Made by a program: the position numbers and the translations under genes. From Chrysomallon squamiferum (taxonomy: Eukaryota > Mollusca > Gastropoda > Neomphalida > Peltospiridae): a stretch of 64,000 nt of DNA. Location: positions 9,605,423 through 9,669,422 of the forward strand of contig CM022666.1 of assembly GCA_012295275.1 (NCBI GenBank), given 5' to 3'. A model generated the notes under the pieces. The model did no database searches. It saw only the letters and a list, made by a program, of their open reading frames with translations, and was not told the DNA's origin. Every line of letters begins with the position of its first letter. Within the stretch, counting starts at the first letter, position 1. Positions 37,411 to 51,700 of the stretch are shown here, in pieces.

Positions 37411-38240
37411 TTAGTTAGACCACACACAGACCACACACCACTCACACCACACACCATATAGGATACGCACTACATACCATACACACCACTCACACACACA
37501 CCACACACAGACCACACACCACTCACACCACACACCATATAGGATACGCACTACATACCATACACACCACTCACACCACACACCATACAGGATACGCACT
37601 ACATACCATACACACCACTCGCACCACACACACACACCACTCACACCACACCACACCACTCACACCACACCACACACACACCACACACCACACACCACAC
37701 CACACACCATATAGGATACGCACTACATACCATACACACCACACACCACACCACACCACACACCATACAGGATAATGCACTACATACCATACACACCACT
37801 CGCACCACACACACACACACCACTCACACCACACCACACACCACTCACACCACACCACACACACACCACACACCACACACCACACCACACACCATATAGG
37901 ATACGCACTACATACCATACACACCACTCATACCACACCACACCACACATGATAATGACACACACACACACACACACACACCACACACACACAATCACCA
38001 CACACACCACACACACCACTTTCGCACCACACAAACACCCCCCACACACCATCCACTCCACCCACACCACACAGGCGCAACATACACACACTCCGTACAT
38101 TCAACAACCCATACCACATGCACCACACAATACGTACCACACCACACACTTCAAACACTACAAGCACCACATACACAATACACCGCACATACCATTCACT
38201 CGACACACCACATGCACCACACACCACATACTCCAAACAC
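37411..38240. repeat. CA-rich minisatellite
   Basis: Units contain GGATACGCACTACATACCAT followed by ACACACCACTC, spaced by variable ACCACACACC runs. The core recurs at about 37,455, 37,549, 37,588, 37,713, 37,768 (as GGATAATGCACTAC) and 37,897. A pure (AC)n tract lies at about 37,959-37,980. Long frames such as those rich in Val-Cys-Val or Thr-His are composition artefacts. Alternating purine-pyrimidine runs may adopt Z-DNA. Confidence 0.92.
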
Positions 38241-38860
38241 ACCACATGCACCACAGTCTCCAAAATACAAAATACGAAATACGAACTTATTTTCCATTTA
38301 CTCACATCTCTCTCTCTGTGTGTTCAAAAACAAAAAAAAACAAGGCTGACACATGCTACAGAACAAAACAAATTTATTTACATATTTCTGAAGAATGATA
38401 CAGTTTACAGTGACCAACAAATCAGATGCATGAAATACATAAATGACAATACTAAAATTCTTCTCTTTCTAGTCAATAATTTGTGTGTTGAAAGAAATTG
38501 CTGTTTCACTACATAATGAAAATATGTTTTGGGCCCTCTGACTTTGGTCATAATATTTGAAATAGACTGGCGTAATTTACTTTTCAGATACATACAAACA
38601 TAAATGGCAAGACTATAAACCTTCTGTACAATACTTTGGTTATTTTTTCCCACTGAAATAGGTGTACAATACATGTGTATATCAGACTGCAAGCTTTTGA
38701 AATCTCACTTCTAGGGTGTGGTTCATACTATTCTCTGCATAAACACACTCACTGTATGAATGGTTATTAACACACATTCAATATTTCTGACAATCACTAC
38801 TCCCTCATACAATCAGAACATCAAAATCAAGAAATAACCATATTTATACCTGGTTTTTGT
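38241..38860. other. Unassigned sequence with a 95-codon minus-strand frame
   Basis: A minus-strand frame spans 38,405-38,692 (includes KSKLRQSISNIMTKVRGPKT). It begins at TTG and has no obvious splice sites or homologue that I recognise, so it is not called as a gene. A short CT run lies at 38,307-38,318. Confidence 0.35.
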
Positions 38861-39130
38861 AAATAACTCAAAATTACATGTAACCTCTGGGACTTTTTGT
38901 AACCGTTATTACGTTAACTATAAAATTTTATGTTATACTTGATTTCTGTAACCAATGTATTGAGTATGAAATTATAATGCATACCTGGTTTCTGTAATGG
39001 CTGTTAACAATAAATGTATACACCATATTTCTTAAAGTTATGTAATCTGTTTCTTGTGTAAAATATGCATCTATAATGTAATGCCTAGTTGCTTTATTGT
39101 AATCCTGGTTAACATAAAATTAACTTTAAC
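38860..39130. repeat. Inverted relative of the TATTACATTA minisatellite
   Basis: Motifs such as ACCTGGTTTCTGTAATGGCT and TGTAATCCTGGTTAACAT are reverse complements of motifs in the 27,140-27,879 and 60,015-60,770 tracts (for example ATTATAGAAACCAGGTATTA and AGTAACCAGGTATTACATTA). The tract is shorter and more degenerate. Confidence 0.55.
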
Positions 39131-39984
39131 ATTATACATTTTTAAATATTATTAAATAAACAACTGGTGGCACATACATGTCACATAAAGACATTTCACA
39201 TACATACAACAGACTGTTTTATTAATTCTGGTGACCAGCCAATAATGGTGGATATATAAAAAAATAAAACAAGACATTTGAGGATATAGTTGTAAGCTTG
39301 ACAAAAAAAAATTGTATATATATATATATCATTAGGTAAGCGTATTACTTTATTCTAACATAGATGATACAAATACAGATAGCCTTTACTATCACATTAA
39401 CAGCTTTCTTAATCTTCTATAAATAATAAATTTGTGCTTTAAATAAGTGAAAAATATTACTATTTATGAAGAGAAGAAAATAAATATTTATTGAAACTGT
39501 GATGAAAACAAAATACTGCCTATATCTACATATACAGATATATACATAAATTGACACTGAAGTTTCGTACCCTGTTTTATGTTTTAACAGTTACTTTTAA
39601 TAGATTGTTTTTATTTGTGATGGACATTTTTCATTTATCCAGTTTCACTAGTATAGCTGAATTTGTTTACTGTTTATGTGCATGTATGGGGAAGGGAAGA
39701 AGCAGAAGTTTTTAACTACAAATTCATCAAGTTCAAATAAAGAAGAACCTTGTTCACAACACACTTTTAATTTTCAATGGTAGCATTGGTCGGACTGGGA
39801 AATAACTTGAGCACTCAAGATGCTACTTAGCGAACAAGAAACAGAAATCTTGAAAAAAAATATTAAACAATAATTTACAAACTGTTTTATTAAACGAGTC
39901 ATCACGATTTTCAATACTGGTATCAACAAGAAATTCCTAAAACTTAAATGACATAACGGTATTAGAGTTAAAAAGTCTTTCACC
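39131..39984. other. AT-rich spacer before array B
   Basis: No gene supported. It contains an (AT)n run near 39,317-39,330. A minus-strand frame of 71 codons at 39,774-39,989 overlaps the array border and is not recognisable. Confidence 0.5.
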
Positions 39985-41129
39985 AGCACTTTTTGTTACA
40001 TCCACTGATCTGTCTGAAGCCTGAAAATGCCAGTCAGAAAAGTGTTACAGAAATTATCTTGCCAGCTAGTGAAAATGAAGATACAATGTAAGTTATATAA
40101 TGTCTACGTTCAGCTAATGAACAAAATACAACTTATTTAACACATCTCTCCAATCAAGTGTGTTACAAATACTGAGCAGAATAGAGAGCAAAGCCTCTAA
40201 ATAACAGGATCAGGTAATAAAAGTCCTACATAAACACAACAAGACAATTTTCAATTGAAATGTATGTAAGGAGTTTCAGGTGAAAGAGATTTCACTTATA
40301 ACAAATGTTACTTGTGAGAAACAGAAATAAGGTGTCACATTTTGGAAAACTCGAAACCAGATATGTAACAACTCGGAATGGAGTTTGTGTGGACTGATAT
40401 TGTGAGAAGAACTTCAACTACATAGAAGTATGCAGTGGTTATGTCAGATGTAAAACGTGTCTTACATGTTTACTTTTGTGTTAAAGATATAGAATAGTGA
40501 AATAATAGCCACTGTTTCCTATTCTATAAATGTCAGTATATAATGTTTTAAAGTAATTGGTGGGAAGTAAGTGCTAGCAAGATAGATTAAGATGACTGCC
40601 TACTATTGGATGGTCATGTGACATGACCGTATATGGCTACCGCTGCCTGGAATTTAAATGGTGGACATTCTCAGAGAGCAAAGCAATGCATTTTGACCTT
40701 GGCCATTGCAGGACCTTAAAAAATTGCTAGTGAAAGTAGGCATTTTTATATTTGGTTTCTACATATGTGCTACAGATTAGTAGTTAATTTAGATTTATTA
40801 CTTTCATTTTAATATTTCTATGTCAGGGACTACCTAGCCGTCTTAAAATCCTTTAATTTGAAACCCTGTCTTGTTTATTCCTTAGGCACTGAATTTATGA
40901 AGTGAGTAACCAATGGGTTACATACATATATATGTTATTCATTATATTATACCTACATACTGGTCTGACTAGATCTGCTTACCCTGCTCCATTACAAGTG
41001 TAAGTGTTATAGTCCAGTGTGTGAGTTCAAAACAAACACCTCAGTACAAGTAACAGAACAGAACAATTAGAAATGTACATGTTATTCAGCTAGTTTTGAC
41101 AGCTGTAAAATACACAATAAAATATGTTT

Positions 41130-43900
41130 ACACATTTAGCTATTTAGACATGTAAAACACAATGTGTTAACGTTCATTTTGTATCAAGAAGTATCAGTGT
41201 CATAGTCCAGTGTGTGAGTTTAAAACAAACACATCAGTACAAGTAGCACAAGTTCTAAACAGAGAAAGTAAAAAACTACACATAATTAACACACACACAT
41301 TAGTTTGATAGCTGTAAAGCACACAACAAAATATGTTTACACATTTACTTAAGCAGTCCTAATGTAGACTGATCAACCCTTCACATGGTTAACAGTGTGA
41401 GACTTGTGTTTATTAAATACTAATGATTCTAAGGTAGAAACCAGCTGTCTTCTTTCACTGAGATAAACTTATAACAAATGTTACTTGTGACAGATTGACA
41501 TAAGTTGTCACATTTTGGAAAATACAGAACTACACATGTAACAACACAAATTGGAGTTTGTGAGGATAGACACTGTGATGAAGAATTTCAAATATCTAAA
41601 AATACAGAGCTATTTAGACAGAAGTAAAACACATAATGTGTTAACATGTTCATTTTGTATTAAGAAGTATCAGTGTCACAGTCCAGTGTGTGAGTTTAAA
41701 ACAAACATCAGTACAAGTAGCACAAGTTCTAAACAGAGAAAGTAAAAATCTACACATAATTAACACACACACACTAGTTTGATAGCTGTAAAGCACAAAA
41801 TACAATATGTTTACACATTTACATTTGCAGGCTGCTTTTCTCAGGTAATGTTATTAAGAAATGGACATTTAAACAGACCTAGAGTACACTGATGAACACC
41901 TCTCAAGGGTTGTGACAAACAGACATCAGATGTCACATTTTGGAAAATAAAGAACTTGAAGAAAATCTTGAAAGAATTAAATGAGTTTAATCTCTTACAG
42001 TTGAAAATTTTTTCTACAACACAGACTTTATTTAGGAGCAGGTAATAAAAAGTCCTACATAAACACAAGAAGACAATTTTCAACTGAAATGAATGTAAGG
42101 AGTTTCAGGTGACACAAGTTTTAGAAATAACAAATATTACTTGTGACAAACAGAATTTAGATGTTACATTTTGGAAAATACAAAACTAGGTATGTGTCAA
42201 CTCAGATTGGAGTGTGTGTGGATGTACACTGTCACAATGAAGGTCAAGTATGTAAAACTACACTGTCATAGTCCAGTGTGTGTTTTTAGAACAAACACAT
42301 GAGTACAAGTAACAACTTCAAAACAGAAAAACTAGAAATCTATGTTATTAACATACTAGTTTTAACATTTCAGCAGTAACAAATGTTACTTGTGACAGTT
42401 GTCACATTTTGGAAAATACAGACAGGAGTTTGTGTGGATAGACACTGCGATGAAGAATTTCAATTATCTAAAAATACAGAGCTATTTAGACAGAAGTAAA
42501 ACACATAATGTGTTAGCATGTTCATTTTGTATCAAGAAGTATCAGTGTCATAGTCCAGTGTGTGAGTTTAAAACAAACACATCAGTACAAGTAGCACAAG
42601 TTCTAAACAGAGAAAGTAAAAAAACTACACATAATTAACACACACACATTAGTTTGATAGCTGTAAAGCACACAACAAAATATGTTTACACATTTACTTA
42701 AGCAGTCCTAATGTAGACTGATCAACCCTTCACATGGTTAACAGTGTGAGACTTGTGTTTATTAAATACTAATGATTCTAAGGTAGAAACCAGCTGTCTT
42801 CTTTCACTGAGATAAACTGACATAAGTTGTCACATTTTGGAAAATACAGAACTACACATGTAACAACACAAATTGGAGTTTGTGAGGATAGACACTGTGA
42901 TGAAGAATTTCAAATATCTAAAAATACAGAGCTATTTAGACAGAAGTAAAACACATAATGTGTTAACATGTTCATTTTGTATTAAGTATCAGTGTCATAG
43001 TCCAGTGTGTGAGTTTAAAACAAACACATCAGTACAAGTAGCACAAGTTCTAAACAGACAAAGTAAAAATCTACACATAATTAACACACACACATTAGTT
43101 TGATAGCTGTAAAGCACACAATAAAATATGTTTACACATTTACATTTGCAGGCTGTTTTTCTCAGGTAATGTTATAAAGAAATGGACATTTAAACAGACC
43201 TAGAGTATACTGATGAAGACCTCAAAGGGTTAACATTATATAGTGTGAAACTTGTGGTTATTGAATACTAATGAAACGTCTCTTTCCGACAGTTTTTATT
43301 GTATCCACTGATCCTGATACCTGAAAGTGCTGTTTAATGCCTGAAAGTACCAGTCAGAGAAGTTTTACAGAAATTTCTTGCGAGCTAGTGAATATGAAGA
43401 CATAATATAAATGAACATTCAGCTAATCAACAAAATACAACAACTTATTTAACAAGTCTCTGCAATCAAGATGTTATACAATACTGTGCCAATTAGAGAA
43501 CAAAACTTGTAAATAACAGGAGCAGTTGTAAAAATCCTAAATAAACACAAGACAATTTTCAACTGAAATGTATGTAAAGAGTTTCAGGTGAAAGAGATTT
43601 CAGCAATAACAAATGTTACTTGTGACAGATTGACATCAGTTGTCACATTTTGGAAAATACAGAACTACACATGTAACAACACAAATTGGAGTTTGTGAGG
43701 ATAGACACTGTGATGAAGAATTTCAAATATCTAAAAATACAGAGCTATTTAGACAGAAGTAAAACACATAATGTGTTAACATGTTCATTTTGTATTAAGT
43801 ATCAGTGTCATAGTCCAGTGTGTGAGTTTAAAACAAACACATCAGTACAAGTAGCACAAGTTCTAAACAGACAAAGTAAAAATCTACACATAATTAACAC
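41130..43900. repeat. Higher-order repeat section of array B, left part
   Basis: Nearly identical to units at 7,960-12,500 of array A. Two subunits (42,873 and 43,686) share a 3-base loss, GTATTAAGTATCAG in place of GTATTAAGAAGTATCAG. They lie 813 bases apart. The shared variant indicates that a mutated subunit was copied locally. Confidence 0.8.
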
Positions 43901-46206
43901 ACACACATTAGTTTGATAGCTGTAAAGCACTCAATACAATATGTTTACACATTTACATTTGCAGGCTGCTTTTCTCAGGTAATGTTATTAAGAAATGGAC
44001 ATTTAAACAGACCTAGAGTACACTGATGAACACCTCAAAGGGTTGTGACAAACAGACATCAGATGTCACATTTTGGAAAATAAAGAACCTGAAGAAAATC
44101 TTGAAAGAATTAAATGAGTTTAATCTCTTACAGTTGAAATATTTTTCTACAACACAGACTTTATTTAGGAGCAGGTAATAAAAGTCCTACATAAACACAA
44201 CAAGACAATTTTCAACTGAAATGAATGTAAGGAGTTTCAGGTGACACAAGTTTTAGAAATAACAAATATTACTTGTGACAAACAGAATTTAGATTTACAT
44301 TTTGGAAAATACAGAACTAGACATGTAACAACTCAGATTGGAGTTTGTGTGGATGGACACTGAGACAAAGTGCAAATATGTAAAACCAGACAGTTAGTTT
44401 TGACAGTTGTAAAACACATAATGCATTTACATGTTTACTTTGTAATTAAGTATTAGTGTCACAGTCCAGTGTTCGAGTTCAAAACAAACACATCAGCACA
44501 CGTAATACAACTTCTAAACAGAGAAAGAGAACAGTACATGCAATTAACACAAACACACTAGTTTAGATAGCTTTAAAATACACAATAAGATATGTTTTGC
44601 ACATTTAAACTTGCACACTGCTTCTCTAAGGTAATGTTATTAAGAAATGGACACTTAAACTAATCTCAAGTAGACTGATCAAGGCTTCAAATAGTTAACT
44701 GTGTTGGGTGAAACATGAGTTTCCTGAATACTAATGTTTGTAAAATAGAAACCATTAACTGGAAAGAATATTTCACTTACACCTTCCCCTGGGTGGTAAA
44801 GCAGACAGTACAGATTGTGATAACCATTAGCTTTGGTTAGAAAAGGAAATAGTCCACTGCTGTTAATGTTTATAAAGTTTGACACGGAACTGTTCAAACT
44901 GATATAAAACACACAAGCTGTGAATGCAAGTTTTTTTTTTAATCTGTGGTGCTCTCTCAAAACCTGTAAGAATCTAAGAAAGATGACACATTTATATATT
45001 TGTGTATGTAACAAGAAGAAAATCTTGAAAGAATTAAATGAGTTTAATCAATCACAGGTGAAACATTTTTCTGCAACAGAGATTTTATTTTGGAGCAGGT
45101 AATAAAAGTCCTACATAAACACAACAAGGTAATTTTCAACTGAAATGAATGTAAGGAATTTCAGATGAAACAAATTTTTGTGACAAAAAATGTTAATTAT
45201 GGCCAACTGAAATCACGTCACATTTTGGAAAATATAGAACTATATACACAAGAAAATAGATTGGAGTGTGTGTGGATGGACACTGTGATGAAGAATTTCT
45301 AATATCTAGAAATACAGAGCTAATTTTGTCAGATGAAAAGCAAGTTTGCATGTTTACTCATGTGCCAAGTATAAGTGTCATAGTCCAGTGTGTGAATTTA
45401 AAACAAACACATTAGTAGAAGTAACACAACTTCTAAATTGAGAAAGTAGAACACTACATGTAATTATTTTATTATTATTACGTGTTTTTTTTTTTTCAAC
45501 ACAAACTCTCACTAGTTTTGTCAGCTGTAAAACACAAATAAAATATGTTTACAGCGTAAACTTTACACACACACATGCAACTGCTTCTCTGAGGAATTAA
45601 ATATAAGCTTCAGCTAGATACAGAAATAGTCCACTCGTGTTAATATTTATTAAATTTGTCACAAAACTATTTAAACCGTGGTAAAACTCTCCAGTTATTA
45701 AACAAAACCCAAATTAAGTTTTTGTTTTAATCTGTGTCATCCTGTCAAAATTTCAGAATTTCAGAAAGATGACACATTTATATACTTGTATAAAACAAGA
45801 AGAAAATCGTGAAAGAATTAAATGAGTGTAACCTATCACAGGTGAAACATTTTTCTACAACAGAAATTCAATTTTGGAGCAGGTCATATGTCCTATATAA
45901 ACACAAGACAATTTTCAGCTGAAATGTATGAAAGCAGTTTCAAGTGAAACAGATTTCAGCAATAACAAATGTTCCTTGTGACAGACAGAAAGCAGATGAC
46001 ACAGTTTGGAAAACTCAGAAGTAGGAATGTGAAAAAAATCAGATTGGAGGGTTATATAGGACAATGTAATGAAGAATTTCAACTATGAGAAGTACACAGT
46101 AGTTATGTCAGATGTAAAAAAACGTGACTACATGTTTACTCTTGTGTTAAATGTGTAGAATACAGAAATAATAGCCATTGTTTCCTATTCTATAAAGGTC
46201 AGTATA

Positions 46207-47353
46207 CAGAGTGTCCCAGAAGTCGCGCACCATATACATGTATATAATATTTTATTTTTTTTTTATTACAGATATGGGCGAAAAACTAACAATAAAAGAA
46301 AGAGTTAAATTGGTTTTTATGTTTGGAAAACATGGTGCAACATATCGCTCTGTAGCTGAAGAATTCAACTGTACTCATCCTGAACAAGAAAAACCATTAA
46401 GCCATACTACAGTTTGCCGCTTGATTAAACATTTCCAAGAAACAGGTTCAGTTGCTGACCGTGAGAGATGTGGACGAAGAAAGAGTGCAACTAATGAAGA
46501 AACATCAGCAATGGTTTTAGCAAATGTTGCGAGAAGCCCCGTGAAATCAATAAGGAAAATAAGCCAGGAGCTAACAATGAGCAAATCATCAATTCATCGT
46601 ATTCTTAAGACACATAAATTTCATCCGTACAAAGTTCATCTTGTGCAAGCTCTACATGGCGATGACAATGATAGGCGATTAAAGTTCTGTGAATGGGCGT
46701 GTAATCACATAGATTCTTCAATATTATTCAGTGATGAAGCAATTCCTAACTGGAATGAGGAAGGACATCATCAGACTAACCCTTAGGGTATTTTGGTCTG
46801 GGCTGGAATATGGGAGGAGGAAATTGTTGGCCCTTATTTTTTTAATGTTGACAATATCACTGGAGAAACTTATTTAGAATTTCTGCAAACCTTTTTGTCT
46901 GACTATTTTAAAAATGTTCCTGTAATTCGACAACAAAATTTCTTTTTTCAGCAAGATGGAGCGCCACCCCACTTTGCTATTTCAGTACGTAACTACCTGA
47001 ATCAGACTTTCCCTGACTGATGGATTGGGTGAAGAAGTCCTGTGGAGTGGCCACCTCGATCACCAGATCTGTCACCTCTTGACTATTTTCTTTGGGGACA
47101 TCTTAAATCTGTTGTTTACCAGAATCGTCCACGAACTCTGAATGATTTGAAAGATGCAATAACAATTGAAAGTCAAACAATTAGTAGCTTAAACCCTCAA
47201 CAGAGTAAAAACAGTTTTATAAAGAGAATTGAAGTATGTATCAATGCAGAGGGCAAGCAATTTGAGCATTTGTTATGATTATTATTAATAAAAATTTTAT
47301 TCATATGTATCTAAATAAAAATCTTCATGGTGCGTGACTTCTGGGACACCCTG
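46207..47353 (+). mobile_element. Mariner-like DNA transposon, copy B (inactive)
   Basis: A 1,147-bp element with TA on both sides (46,205-46,206 and 47,354-47,355) and 27-bp inverted termini at 46,207-46,233 and 47,327-47,353. It occupies the same position in the array subunit as the element at 5,417-6,583, so both descend from one insertion that was later duplicated. The transposase frame is better preserved than in copy A but is still broken. Confidence 0.93.
46274..47278 (+). pseudogene. Mariner-like transposase pseudogene, copy B
   Basis: From the ATG at 46,274 the frame is open through the DNA-binding region (two helix-turn-helix segments, ending near SKSSIHRILKTHKF) and past the first catalytic aspartate in LFSDEA (46,733). 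It then stops near 46,784 in a rearranged stretch. It reopens at VWAGIWEEEIVGPYFFN with the second aspartate in QQDGAPPHF (46,955). Two TGA codons follow at 47,018-47,020 and 47,030-47,032, shared with copy A. The third aspartate is in SPDLSPLDYFLWG (47,066). A local difference near 47,189 (AGCTTAAACCCTCAACAG versus AGCGAAACCCTCAACAG) also separates the copies. The shared stops predate the duplication; the frameshifts in copy A do not appear here. Confidence 0.93.
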
Positions 47354-48719
47354 TATAATGTTTTAAAGTAATGATTTGGGAGTAAGTCCTAGCAAAATAG
47401 ATTAAGATGACTGCCTCCTATTAGGAGCTTTTATTAGTACTGGGGATTGTATGGTCACTTGACCTGACCATATATGGCAACTGCTGCCTGGAATTTAACG
47501 GGGAGGGGGGCATTCTCAGAGAGCACTTTCACCTTGGACATTGCAGGACCTTATACAACTGCTAGTGAAAGAAGGCATTTTTACATTTGGTTTCAACATA
47601 TTTGCTACAGATCAGCTAAAATCTATAGTTAATTTAGATTTATTGCTTTCATTTTAATATTTATATATCAGGGATTACCTAATATTAAAGCCCTCTAATT
47701 AGACAGTGAATTTATGTAGTGAGTAACTAGTGGGTTACATACATATATATACATTATCAATTATATTATACCTACGTATCATGTGACTAGATCTGCTTAC
47801 CCTGCTCCATTACAAGGGTAAGTGTTATAGTCCAGTGTGTGAGTTAAAAACAAACACCTCAGTACAAGTAACAGAACTTTTAAACAGAAAAACAAGAAAT
47901 TTACATCCTATTAACATACTAGTTTTTATAGCTATAAAATTCACAATATGTTTGCACATTTAAACTTGAAGACAGCTTCTCTCAGGTAATGTTATTCAGA
48001 AATGGACACTTAAACTGACCTAAAGCAGACTGATCAAGTCTTCAAAGGGTTAGCATTGTGTAGTGTGAAACTTGTGGTTATTGAATACTAATGAAGTCTT
48101 TTTCTAACATTTTGATTATATCTACTGCTCCTGATACCTGAAACAAGAAAACTGCTCTGTATGAAGTCTGAAAATACCAGTCAGACAAGTCTTACAAAAA
48201 TTACCTTGAATGCAAAGATACAATGTAAGTTATATAATGTCTACATTCAGCTAATGAACAAAATACAACTTATTTAACACATCTCTCCAATCAAGTGTGT
48301 TACAAATACTGAGCAGAATAGAGAGCAAAGCCTCTAAATAACAGGATCAGGTAATAAAAGTCCTACATAAACACAACAAGACAATTTTCAATTGAAATGT
48401 ATGTAAGGAGTTTCAGGTGAAAGAGATTTCAGCAATAACAAATGTTACTTGTGACAGACTGTCACATTTTCGAAAATACAGAACTAGACATATAACAACA
48501 CAGATTGGATGTCTGTTGATGAACACTGTGACAATGAAGTTTAAGTATGTAAAAATTCATAACTAGTTTTGAGAGCTGTAAAACATGATGTGTTTACACT
48601 TACTTTGTATTAGGTGTAAGTGTCATAACACAACTTTAAAACACAGACTGTAGAACTCTACTTGTAATTAATAGAAAAACATTAGTTTTAATAGCTGTAA
48701 AACACACAATAAAATATGT

Positions 48720-51700
48720 TTACACATTTAGCTATTTAGACAGATATGTTTAGCTATTTAGACATGTAAAACACAATGTGTTAACGTTCATTTTGTATCA
48801 AGAAGTATCAGTGTCATAGTCCAGTGTGTGAGTTTAAAACAAACACATCAGTACAAGTAGCACAAGTTCTAAACAGAGAAAGTAAAAAACTACACATAAT
48901 TAACACACACACACATTAGTTTGATAGCTGTAAAGCACACAACAAAATATGTTTACACATTTACTTAAGTAGTCCTAATGTAGACTGATCAACCCTTCAC
49001 ATGGTTAACAGTGTGAGACAGCTATAGTGTGAGACTTGTGTTTATTAAATACTAATGATTCTAAGGTAGAAACCAGCTGTCTTCTTTCACTGAGATAAAC
49101 TTATAACAAATGTTACTTGTGATAGATTGACATAAGTTGTCACATTTTGGAAAATACAGAACTACACATGTAACAACACAAATTGGAGTTTGTGAGGATA
49201 GACACTGTGATGAAGAATTTCAAATATCTAAAAATACAGAGCTATTTAGACAGAAGTAAAACACATAATGTGTTAACATGTTCATTTTGTATTAAGAAGT
49301 ATCAGTGTCATAGTCCAGTGTGTGAGTTTAAAACAAACACATCAGTACAAGTAGCACAAGTTCTAAACAGACAAAGTAAAAATCTACACATAATTAACAC
49401 ACACACACTAGTTTGATAGCTGTAAAGAACACAATAAAATATGTTTACACATTTACATTTGCAGGCTGTTTTTCTGGACATTTTAAAGAAATGGACATTT
49501 AAACAGACCTAGAGTATACTGATGAAGACCTCAAAGGGTTAACATTATATAGTGTGAAACTTGTGGTTATTGAATACTAATGAAACGTCTCTTTCCGACA
49601 GTTTTTATTGTATCCACTGATCCTGATACCTGAAAGTGCTGTTTAATGCCTGAAAGTACCAGTCAGAGAAGTTTTACAGAAATTTCTTGCGAGCTAGTGA
49701 ATATGAAGACATAATATAAATCAACATTCAGCTAATCAACAAAATACAACAACTTATTTAACAAGTCTCTGCAATCAAGATGTTATACAATACTGTGCCA
49801 ATTAGAGAACAAAACTTGTAAATAACAGGAGCAGTTGTAAAAAATCCTAAATAAACACAACAAGACAATTTTCAACTGAAATGTATGTAAGGAGTTTCAG
49901 GTGAAAGAGATTTCAGCAATAACAAATGTTACTTGTGACAGATTGACATCAGTTGTCACATTTTGGAAAATACAGAACTACACATGTAACAACACAGATT
50001 GGAGTTTGTGAGGATAGACATTGTGATGAAGAATTTCAAATATCTAAAAATACAGAGCTATTTAGACAGATGTAAAACACATAATGTGTTAACATGTTCA
50101 TTTTGTATTAAGAAGTATCAGTGTCACAGTCCAGTGTGTGAGTTTAAAACAAACATCAGTACAAGTAGCACAAGTTCTAAACAGAGAAAGTAAAAATCTA
50201 CACATAATTAACACACACACACTAGTTTGATAGCTGTAAAGCACAAAATACAATATGTTTACACATTTACATTTGCAGGCTGCTTTTCTCAGGTAATGTT
50301 ATTAAGAAATGGACATTTAAACAGACCTAGAGTACACTGATGAACACCTCAAAGGGTTGTGACAAACAGACATCAGATGTCACATTTTGGAAAATAAAGA
50401 ACTTGAAGAAAATCTTGAAAGAATTAAATGAGTTTAATCTCTTACAGTTGAAAATTTTTTCTACAACACAGACTTTATTTAGGAGCAGGTAATAAAAGTC
50501 CTACATAAACACAACAAGACAATTTTCAACTGAAATGAATGTAAGGAGTTTCAGGTGACACAAGTTTTAGAAATAACAAATATTACTTGTGACAAACAGA
50601 ATTTAGATGTTACATTTTGGAAAATACAAAACTAGGTATGTGTCAACTCAGATTGGAGTGTGTGTGGATGTACACTGTCACAATGAAGGTCAAGTATGTA
50701 AAACTACACTGTCATAGTCCAGTGTGTGTTTTTAGAACAAACACATGAGTACAAGTAACAACTTCAAAACAGAAAAACTAGAAATCTATGTTATTAACAT
50801 ACTAGTTTTAACATTTCAGCAGTAACAAATGTTACTTGTGACAGTTGTCACATTTTGGAAAATACAGACAGGAGTTTGTGTGGATAGACACTGCGATGAA
50901 GAATTTCAATTATCTAAAAATACAGAGCTATTTAGACAGAAGTAAAACACATAATGTGTTAGCATGTTCATTTTGTATCAAGAAGTATCAGTGTCATAGT
51001 CCAGTGTGTGAGTTTAAAACAAACACATCAGTACAAGTAGCACAAGTTCTAAACAGAGAAAGTAAAAATCTACACATAATTAACACACACACACTAGTTT
51101 GATAGCTGTAAAGAACACAATAAAATATGTTTACACATTTACATTTGCAGGCTGTTTTTCTCAGGTAATGTTATAAAGAAATGGACATTTAAACAGACCT
51201 AGAGTATACTGATGAAGACCTCAAAGGGTTAACATTATATAGTGTGAAACTTGTGGTTATTGAATACTAATGAAACGTCTCTTTCCGACAGTTTTTATTG
51301 TATCCACTGATCCTGATACCTGAAAGTGCTGTTTAATGCCTGAAAGTACCAGTCAGAGAAGTTTTACAGAAATTTCTTGCGAGCTAGTGAATATGAAGAC
51401 ATAATATAAATCAACATTCAGCTAATCAACAAAATACAACAACTTATTTAACAAGTCTCTGCAATCAAGATGTTATACAATACTGTGCCAATTAGAGAAC
51501 AAAACTTGTAAATAACAGGAGCAGTTGTAAAAAATCCTAAATAAACACAACAAGACAATTTTCAACTGAAATGTATGTAAGGAGTTTCAGGTGAAAGAGA
51601 TTTCAGCAATAACAAATGTTACTTGTGACAGATTGACATCAGTTGTCACATTTTGGAAAATACAGAACTACACATGTAACAACACAGATTGGAGTTTGTG

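Noticed and set aside
37411-38398. Long frames rich in Val-Cys-Val or Thr-His-His through the CA minisatellite
   Set aside because: Translation of a minisatellite in all frames; no sign of a real protein.
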